Below are positions 1-4,747 of a DNA stretch of 8,668 nucleotides, one piece after another. The DNA comes from Candidatus Hodarchaeota archaeon (GTDB lineage Archaea; Asgardarchaeota; Heimdallarchaeia; Hodarchaeales; YT1-057): NCBI GenBank assembly GCA_016839955.1, contig JAEOTI010000358.1:1-8668 (forward strand). Direction: 5' to 3'. Position 1 is the first letter of the stretch. The number at the start of each line of letters is the position of its first letter. Under the pieces are notes generated by a model, which was not told the origin of the DNA, searched no databases, and was given only the letters and a program-made list of their open reading frames with translations. A program made the translations under genes and the position numbers.

Positions 1-111
1 ACGAGATTCTTCAACCGTTGGTATGTAAAAACACGAGTTTTGAGTGAATGGTTGGATACTCTAATTGAAAAAATCTGGCAAGATGATAATCACATTAAAC
101 AATTTGGATGA
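1..111 (+). CDS. C-terminal end of a truncated reading frame, possibly the front part of a split RNase III
   Basis: Frame 1 is open from the window edge to a TGA at 109-111 and gives 36 residues, starting TRFFNRWYVKTR and ending DDNHIKQFG. No start codon can be assigned because the frame runs off the window. Its TGA overlaps the ATG of the next frame as ATGA, 1 base back. On its own the peptide is not recognisable. Read through the junction into the next frame, however, it gives NHIKQFG then MTIAL, which leads directly into the RNase III-like LNLEKFI segment. This is also where RNase III proteins carry a helix ahead of that segment. I therefore think it may be the upstream part of the same domain, separated by a -1 frameshift. 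The alternative is an unrelated, translationally coupled upstream gene. Confidence 0.4.
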   Translation, partial: TRFFNRWYVKTRVLSEWLDTLIEKIWQDDNHIKQFG

Positions 112-347
112 CTATAGCACTCATCTTTGATCGTCTGAATTTAGAAAAATTCATCTTAAGTGTTCGAAATACTCTTCCTCTAAAAACCTCAGAAACAGGT
201 TTTTCAGAGGTTACAGTAGTTAAATGGAAGGGAACAATGGTTGAATCGATTATCGGAGCGATATATTTTGATGGTGGGTTACGTGCAGTAAAACGCTTTT
301 TAGTTGGATGGAAACCTCAACTATTTGTTAATTTATACGGAGAGTAG
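108..347 (+). CDS. RNase III-like domain fragment (C-terminal half, no dsRNA-binding domain)
   Basis: This 79-residue frame resembles the second half of an RNase III catalytic domain. The matching blocks are LNLEKFI near residues 10-16 and VESIIGAIYFDGG near residues 45-57, followed by a hydrophobic/basic helix (LRAVKRFLVGW). RNase III normally has a D-x-x-E pair in this block (for example ADTVEALIGA in the E. coli enzyme). Here the E remains (E46) but the D position appears to be T, so the active site looks damaged. The N-terminal signature helix (ERLEFLGD type) is not in this frame, and no double-stranded-RNA-binding domain follows the TAG at 345-347. The frame begins at the ATGA overlap with the upstream frame. 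It is most likely a frameshifted or decayed RNase III. A functional mini-domain protein is possible but less likely. Confidence 0.5.
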   Translation: MTIALIFDRLNLEKFILSVRNTLPLKTSETGFSEVTVVKWKGTMVESIIGAIYFDGGLRAVKRFLVGWKPQLFVNLYGE

Positions 348-438
348 AAAAGTTTTGGTTCAAGTCTTGGAAATCCTTCCCTAGCACATATCTTTGGTTT
401 GATCGAAGCGGTGTTAATCATTTTAAGTAATATAAAAC

Positions 439-1542
439 TTAATTGAGTTTCATATAGAATTTTTCTGTTTTATCACTTGTTATTTCATTTGAGCGAATTT
501 TTGTTGAGAATACAATATTATCTAAGTTGATATCTTTTGGCACGTGAATGTAAAAAGGGAGAGAATACCGATCTCTTGGTCTAAGTCGTTCAAAACTAAA
601 TTGTAATGAAAATTCATTAGTAGTTAATCCTTTTTTTATTCTAATAGACGGATTCTTTTCTTTTCGTTCTTTTTTATCCTTTTTAATAATCGATTTAAAT
701 TTATGAATGGTTCTATTAAAAAAATTCATCTGTTTTTTCATTATTCTGTTATAATCAAAAGACTGTTTGTATTGCCATTTATTTATGAATTCAATTCTAG
801 AATCAGTGACACATTTAAACATCGCAGTTATATTTGTTGCCACTTGTTTTCCATCGTTTCTTATGAATAATCTAATAGGAATGTATTTAGGAACACCTAG
901 GTCAAATTTATAACTTTTTTTTATTGTTCTTGCGATTTTTCTTTTTAGATTCTTTTTGTTTGACTTATAATTCGGTTTCGTTGATATATTCAAAATAGGA
1001 AATTGTATTGCATTTAGATGATTAATTATTGTACTTAAGCTCAAATGTTGTTTATTGCCAGATGATCTTATCCAGAATTCATAAGCATCCACTTCTTTTC
1101 CATAGATTCTCTTCAATAGTTTTTGTCTTATTCCATAAACTACTTCATTATTTCTAAAAATTTTCACAATGAGTACAAATTTACCTGATTTTAGTGTAAC
1201 TGGCTGTATTTTCACGAAATTAAGTATGTTGGGTTCAATCTTGGCCGATAAAAGGTTAACAAAGTGATTTTGAAGTTCGTTTTCGTTAAAATTGGGAGAC
1301 CTTTTCATCCCAATCAATTGATGGGAATCATTAAAACCATAGATAATTAGCGCAGCATCAATATCACTATTAGCGAAGGCAATTACATCACGGAGAAATT
1401 CATTACCATACACTTCTTTTTTAGAGATATCATAAAAGGTCTTATATTCAATTCGATGGGATTCAAAATTAGAAGGCAAACTTTCTAGATTTGTGAGGTC
1501 TATTTCTGTTATTTCATCAATTCTTTTCTTGAATATATCCAA
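439..1542 (-). CDS. AlbA_2 (Schlafen-type) domain protein with a novel C-terminal region
   Basis: The protein has 367 residues. Residues about 28-175 match the AlbA_2 putative nucleic-acid-binding domain (Pfam Schlafen AlbA_2 type). The motifs seen are an IEYK opening strand (31-34), the helix FLRDVIAFANSD (49-60), the strand ALIIYGFND then LIGM (64-79), a VLIVKIFRN strand (123-131) and the WIRSSGN block (157-163). The usual AFANxxGG has AFANSDID here, so the glycine pair is replaced. Residues about 190-310 are strongly basic and interrupted, and 221-240 (IPIRLFIRNDGKQVATNITA) looks like a beta strand-turn-strand of an Ig/CARDB-like fold. A second such stretch lies at 319-335. The start is TTG at 1540-1542, because GAGGGG on the same strand lies 5 bases upstream. 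It diverges from tnpB across a 361-base gap. Family members act as nucleic-acid-binding or regulatory modules; the role here is unknown. Confidence 0.8.
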   Translation of the reverse strand: MDIFKKRIDEITEIDLTNLESLPSNFESHRIEYKTFYDISKKEVYGNEFLRDVIAFANSDIDAALIIYGFNDSHQLIGMKRSPNFNENELQNHFVNLLSAKIEPNILNFVKIQPVTLKSGKFVLIVKIFRNNEVVYGIRQKLLKRIYGKEVDAYEFWIRSSGNKQHLSLSTIINHLNAIQFPILNISTKPNYKSNKKNLKRKIARTIKKSYKFDLGVPKYIPIRLFIRNDGKQVATNITAMFKCVTDSRIEFINKWQYKQSFDYNRIMKKQMNFFNRTIHKFKSIIKKDKKERKEKNPSIRIKKGLTTNEFSLQFSFERLRPRDRYSLPFYIHVPKDINLDNIVFSTKIRSNEITSDKTEKFYMKLN

Positions 1543-1547
1543 TAAAT

Positions 1548-1553
1548 CCCCTC
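1548..1553 (-). promoter_or_regulatory. Ribosome binding site GAGGGG of the AlbA_2 gene
   Basis: On the minus strand GAGGGG is followed by ATTTA and then the TTG start. The 5-base spacing is ideal, and no in-frame ATG lies near the N terminus, so this site decides the TTG start. It is the clearest Shine-Dalgarno sequence in the window. Confidence 0.65.
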
Positions 1554-1620
1554 AGCTTGTGGTTGTTCTTAAATTGACTTTGAAGGCTTTTGTCCTGAAT
1601 TCTTGAAAATTCTCAGAATA

Positions 1621-1644
1621 ATTTATACAAAGGAGTGAAACTCC
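1621..1644 (-). promoter_or_regulatory. TATA-like box with an adjoining perfect inverted repeat, upstream of the AlbA_2 gene
   Basis: Read on the minus strand, GGAGT-TTC-ACTCC (1632-1644) is a perfect 5-base inverted repeat around a 3-base centre. It is followed directly by TTTG and TATAAAT (within 1621-1630). The box is about 80 bases ahead of the TTG start at 1542. It can be read as an archaeal TATA box or a bacterial -10 element, with the inverted repeat placed where an operator or activator site would sit. The same repeat could instead be a small stem-loop at the left end of the TnpB element. Confidence 0.35.
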
Positions 1645-1903
1645 AGTATATTCCAAGACATAGGGATTATTAAAACTTTTCAGCTCCCTAGTGAAAATCC
1701 AAATTTTATTCGATATCTTTTGAAGTAGAGGTAAAAAACTTATGATACAAAACTACTTTTTCTTAGGTGGTTATAAGGAGATTTGCGGTTTCTGCTTTGA
1801 CAAATTATCAAGCTCTCTATAACTTATCTTTTAGAGACTCCGAGGAATAAAACTCGCTTGACTACAACAATTTCCTTAAAAGTGATATTATTTGACAGAA
1901 CAG

Positions 1904-3127
1904 ATGAGAGTCTTCAGAACTGAACGAATCTGGTTAAAACCAACCAAGCACCTCAGACATCTGTGTCATGTATCAAAGAATCTGTTCAATGAAGCAAACT
2001 ATCTAGTTAGACAAGCGTTTTTTAATGAGAAAAAATGGATTCGAGCGACTTTGCTCCTGCAGGAACTTTCAACTTCCCCTAATTTCCAAAAATTGTCCGT
2101 TCCTACGGCTCAAAAGATATTACAGCTTGTAGATAAAGCTTGGAAGTCTTTCTTTACCGCGTTAGCAGATTGGCAGTTAAACCCTGAGAAATATTTTCAG
2201 AAACCACGAGTTCCAAAATACAAACCGAAGGACGGGGAATTTCAACTAGCCTTTACAAAAAACCAGCTCATCTTTTCAAATAAAGTTCTTACCTTACCCC
2301 AACAGACAGGTGTACAAGTAAAACCACGATTCTCTTCCGTTACATCGCTTGTAAGTGTACGGGTTACACCTAGAGGAGTAGGATATGTGTTAGAAATTAT
2401 CTACTCAAAAGAAATTCCTAGAATTCCAAAACGTGGTCCTCTTAATGTAGTTGGAATAGATATTGGACTCACTAACCTCATAACCATGGCAAATAACATT
2501 GGGAAAGAACCAATTGTTATTAAGGGTGGGGTGGTGAAATCCATCAATCAATACTATAATAAAGAACGGGCACGATTACAACATATCTATACTAGACAGA
2601 AATTAAAAACGGGGAAGCAGTTAAGGAAATTAGCTGATAAACGAAGTAGAAAAATAGACAATTATTTCCACGAAGTAAGTCATTCTATTTTGAAGTGGTG
2701 TAAACAGAATAATATTGATACAATAATAATTGGTCGAAATAAATACTGGAAACAACAAATCAATTTAGGGAAGAAGGTCAATCAGAATTTTGTGTTAATC
2801 CCATTCAATCGTTTAGTCCAAATGATTCGGTACAAAGCCCAGGATGCAGGAATTCGTTTTATTTCATTACGTGAGGATTATACCAGTAAATGTAGCTTTT
2901 TGGATAAAGAACCAATTGCAAAACGATCCCACTATGCAGGTGAACGAATAACGAGAGGGTTGTACCGGTCTAAAACGGGAACGCTAATTAATAGTGACGT
3001 TAATGGCGCATATAATATTATTAGAAAGGCAGTCCCGAACGTATTTTCCCAGTGGGAGACTACAGACGGGATAGAGGGTGTGTTGTTACACCCAATAAGA
3101 TGGAGCCTAGCCACGGTAACGAGCTAG
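1904..3127 (+). CDS. tnpB: TnpB-type RNA-guided nuclease of an IS605/IS1341-like element
   Basis: This is a full-length, uninterrupted protein of 407 residues from the ATG at 1904. A TTG four codons upstream (1892) is also in frame, but relatives usually begin a few residues before the RTxxIWLKP block seen here at residues 5-13. Family knowledge: TnpB is an omega-RNA-guided DNA nuclease that helps IS200/IS605 elements persist, and it is the ancestor of Cas12. The RuvC motifs are GIDIG with D186 and INSDVNGAYNI with D365. The RuvC-II position, usually IxxE, reads IIIGRNK with G277, while REDYTSKCSF carries E324. This is typical of a TnpB branch with a relocated glutamate. Only one cysteine (C330) of the usual CxxC...CxxC zinc ribbon is kept. 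The block GRNKYWK...NLGKK.NQNF at about 277-296 is characteristic of this branch. No tnpA is present in the window. No Shine-Dalgarno is evident. Confidence 0.92.
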   Translation: MRVFRTERIWLKPTKHLRHLCHVSKNLFNEANYLVRQAFFNEKKWIRATLLLQELSTSPNFQKLSVPTAQKILQLVDKAWKSFFTALADWQLNPEKYFQKPRVPKYKPKDGEFQLAFTKNQLIFSNKVLTLPQQTGVQVKPRFSSVTSLVSVRVTPRGVGYVLEIIYSKEIPRIPKRGPLNVVGIDIGLTNLITMANNIGKEPIVIKGGVVKSINQYYNKERARLQHIYTRQKLKTGKQLRKLADKRSRKIDNYFHEVSHSILKWCKQNNIDTIIIGRNKYWKQQINLGKKVNQNFVLIPFNRLVQMIRYKAQDAGIRFISLREDYTSKCSFLDKEPIAKRSHYAGERITRGLYRSKTGTLINSDVNGAYNIIRKAVPNVFSQWETTDGIEGVLLHPIRWSLATVTS

Positions 3128-3180
3128 TTGAGGATATCTTATGAAAGCACATTGGAGAGATTTCGGTGTGCTATAACACT
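3070..3180 (+). ncRNA. Candidate omega RNA (right-end RNA) overlapping the tnpB 3' end
   Basis: Omega RNAs of IS605-type elements are known to derive from the 3' end of tnpB and the right end of the element. Here several stems cluster exactly there. GGGTGT (3076-3081) pairs with ACACCC (3088-3093) within the codons for GVLLHP. CTAGC (3107-3111) pairs with GCTAG (3123-3127), ending on the stop codon. A stem of 12 pairs including several G-U pairs runs from AGCACATTGGAG (3146-3157), with an AGA loop, to 3161-3172. The G-U pairs suggest RNA rather than DNA structure. The exact 3' boundary and the guide cannot be read from a single copy, so the limits given are approximate. Confidence 0.45.
3146..3172 (+). 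repeat. Stem-loop just after tnpB
   Basis: AGCACA (3146-3151) and TGTGCT (3167-3172) are perfectly complementary. The stem continues inward through G-U, G-C and A-U pairs to an AGA loop at 3158-3160. It begins 18 bases after the tnpB stop. No T-run follows, so a simple intrinsic terminator is unlikely. A part of the omega RNA or the subterminal right-end hairpin recognised by TnpA fits better. Confidence 0.6.
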
Positions 3181-3199
3181 AAATAGTTTTCGTATTAGC

Positions 3200-3252
3200 A
3201 AGGAATCACTCACTCTACAGACTCTGAAAGAGATTGAATAACTCTATTCCTT
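3200..3252 (+). repeat. Nested inverted repeat downstream of tnpB
   Basis: AAGGAAT (3200-3206) is exactly complementary to ATTCCTT (3246-3252). Inside it lies a small perfect hairpin, CTCT-GAA-AGAG (3222-3232). The arms are followed by a short TT only, so a terminator is doubtful. The position fits the right end of the TnpB element, and the GAA loop is shared with the GGAGT-GAA-ACTCC hairpin at 1632-1644. That link is speculative. Confidence 0.35.
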
Positions 3253-3315
3253 TTAGAAAATCGCTCAAGATACTCATGGTGGTGGAGGAAGAATCCTAGA
3301 TTTTTTCCGTTTTGA

Positions 3316-3396
3316 ATATATAAGAGGTTTCCACCAATAGGTATTGATCAAAATGATCGATACTAATATTATGAGTTACTATTAGTAATATAAGAG
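3316..3396 (+). promoter_or_regulatory. Putative promoter and leader of the membrane-protein gene with two stacked inverted repeats
   Basis: A TATA-like stretch, AATATATAAG, lies at 3315-3324. Downstream of it are two consecutive inverted repeats. The first is GTATTGATCA (3341-3350) with TGATCGATAC (3354-3363), a 10-pair stem with one G-T pair and an AAA loop. The second is TACTAATA (3361-3368) with TATTAGTA (3380-3387), eight perfect pairs that share three bases with the first repeat. A second copy of ATATAAGAG (3388-3396; first copy 3318-3326) precedes the TTG start at 3409, with a weak AGGGA in between. The repeats could be operators, a structured leader, or a terminator for transcription from tnpB. 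Confidence 0.35.
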
Positions 3397-3408
3397 CAGG
3401 GAAAGAAA

Positions 3409-4560
3409 TTGGGTGTTATAATAGAAGATTTAGAACCAATTAAATTCAAATATAACTTAACCATTATTGAAAAAATATTTCTAGTATTCATTTATTCAGG
3501 GCCAGAGCTTTTCGCCCATTTACTTATAACATTGCGAGCTAAAACGAGTAGAGAAAAACTCAAAAAAGCCATAAGTATTATAATTTGGGCTATTTTGATT
3601 CTATGGATTTTTCTAATCTTTTTTAACATATTTACCCTGAATTTTACATTTAGTATAGTTCTTTTTTTATTAGCTTATATTTTTTCATCACTAATCGAGA
3701 TTCCTTATATCTCTTTCAATGATTTTGAAGAAAATCTATTCTCGAAGGATTTTTCAAAATATGTAAAGATTTCAGCTTCAATAGGATTTCTATATTGGAG
3801 TTTAATCTTTATATTACTCATAATCACAGGGATTTTACCTATAGACTTAATTACACAAATACCTCAAAACTACCTTGATTTCCAATTCTGGGTGATTCTC
3901 TTCAATAAATCTATTCATTTATTTGGGTTATTATTCTTTTTTACAATTTTATTCCATTATTATCTCGAAATAATAACGTTTAAACAAAAAGAGTGTTATA
4001 AATATTTTAGAGAAACACAAAAAAATTTACCAACTTTGCTAAACATCGGTAAAAATAACTTGATATATAACAGAATTTCTTGGTATGCTTTCCTCTTAAT
4101 CCCAACTGGATTCGAGCTAAAATTAGAGAGATGGCATACATCTATTGAATTTCAGGATTTTTTTGAAGGTTTTGAGGGCAAATCATCCCAAAAAAAAAGT
4201 TTTTTTTTATTAATTTTTTTTGTCGTGACTGTGATAATTAATATCGGTCCTTTAATAGTAATAAATCCTCCATTAATCGATTTAACAAATGTAGAACCAA
4301 ATAATATAATATCTTTCGTGATCATTGCGTTTGTATTCTTTTACAATGTGATTCCTGAGTACTTTAGAGGAAAGAGATGGAAAGAAAACATAGATTCGAT
4401 TATTAGACGCATAGTTGCTAAGGTTGATGATTCAAGTCTTGATGCTAGCCACAAACAGGAACTTATAAACTATAAAGCCAAATTAGAAAAATTGGAATAC
4501 GAATCAGGATTAAGAAAATTAATAAAAGACTTTATAAAGAAATTATTACCAATAGGGTAA
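3409..4560 (+). CDS. Unrecognised integral membrane protein, about six transmembrane segments
   Basis: The protein has 383 residues and I do not recognise its family. Strongly hydrophobic segments lie at about residues 54-75, 78-100, 122-144, 160-187, 264-287 and 297-316. A weaker amphipathic stretch is near 20-40. Between the fourth and fifth segments is a soluble loop of about 75 residues (188-263). The C-terminal part from about 320 to 380 is charged and probably helical, ending in a basic stretch (IKDFIKKLL). The start must be the TTG at 3409: no ATG exists in the N-terminal part, and a weak purine-rich AGGGA lies upstream. There is no cleavable signal peptide in view. The reading frame crosses an A9-G-T9 run (4190-4208) at residues about 261-267, so it is open to replication slippage. 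It converges on the large NTPase-LRR gene. No function is assigned. Confidence 0.75.
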   Translation: MGVIIEDLEPIKFKYNLTIIEKIFLVFIYSGPELFAHLLITLRAKTSREKLKKAISIIIWAILILWIFLIFFNIFTLNFTFSIVLFLLAYIFSSLIEIPYISFNDFEENLFSKDFSKYVKISASIGFLYWSLIFILLIITGILPIDLITQIPQNYLDFQFWVILFNKSIHLFGLLFFFTILFHYYLEIITFKQKECYKYFRETQKNLPTLLNIGKNNLIYNRISWYAFLLIPTGFELKLERWHTSIEFQDFFEGFEGKSSQKKSFFLLIFFVVTVIINIGPLIVINPPLIDLTNVEPNNIISFVIIAFVFFYNVIPEYFRGKRWKENIDSIIRRIVAKVDDSSLDASHKQELINYKAKLEKLEYESGLRKLIKDFIKKLLPIG

Positions 4561-4566
4561 ATTCCT

Positions 4567-4598
4567 GTAGGGATGATAGGATTTATTTAACCTCCTAC
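4567..4598. terminator. Possible weak terminator between convergent genes
   Basis: GTAGG (4567-4571) is complementary to CCTAC (4594-4598), and inside it AGG (4578-4580) can pair with CCT (4591-4593). This starts 7 bases after the stop of the membrane gene, and a T-rich stretch (AATTTTCTCTTGTT) follows. The stem is interrupted, so the call is weak. In the rest of the 187-base gap between the convergent genes I see no other structure. Confidence 0.25.
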
Positions 4599-4747
4599 CC
4601 AATTTTCTCTTGTTACAGTTCTTAATTCTATCTTCATAGTAATTCCGATAGTTAGTCTACTCTTTGAAGTGTATTATGAAGTAGTAATGGTTTTTTGATA
4701 AGCTATTTCTTTTATTATAATATGAGCATGATGAGAAAATCATTTTA

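Larger units (their letters stand above)
1543..1903. other. Non-coding divergent gap between the AlbA_2 gene and tnpB
   Basis: No gene is supported in these 361 bases; all frames are interrupted by stops. The part next to the AlbA_2 gene holds its ribosome site and a TATA-like box. Toward tnpB there are short inverted repeats only: AAGTAG (1723-1728) with CTACTT (1753-1758), and CGAG (1841-1844) with CTCG (1853-1856). The left end of the TnpB element should lie somewhere in this stretch, but I cannot place it from one copy. Confidence 0.5.

Noticed and set aside
348..438. Open extension after the RNase III-like stop (KSFGSSLGN onward)
   Set aside because: It has no start codon near the beginning and no resemblance to a dsRNA-binding domain, so it is treated as non-coding.
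2932..3114. Open frame of 60 codons on the minus strand within tnpB
   Set aside because: It lies wholly antisense to the conserved RuvC-III end of tnpB and has no recognisable content.
3280..3336. TGGTGGA (3280-3286) complementary to TCCACCA (3330-3336)
   Set aside because: Seven pairs over a 43-base loop is weak, and it overlaps the likely promoter of the membrane gene, so no separate feature was called.
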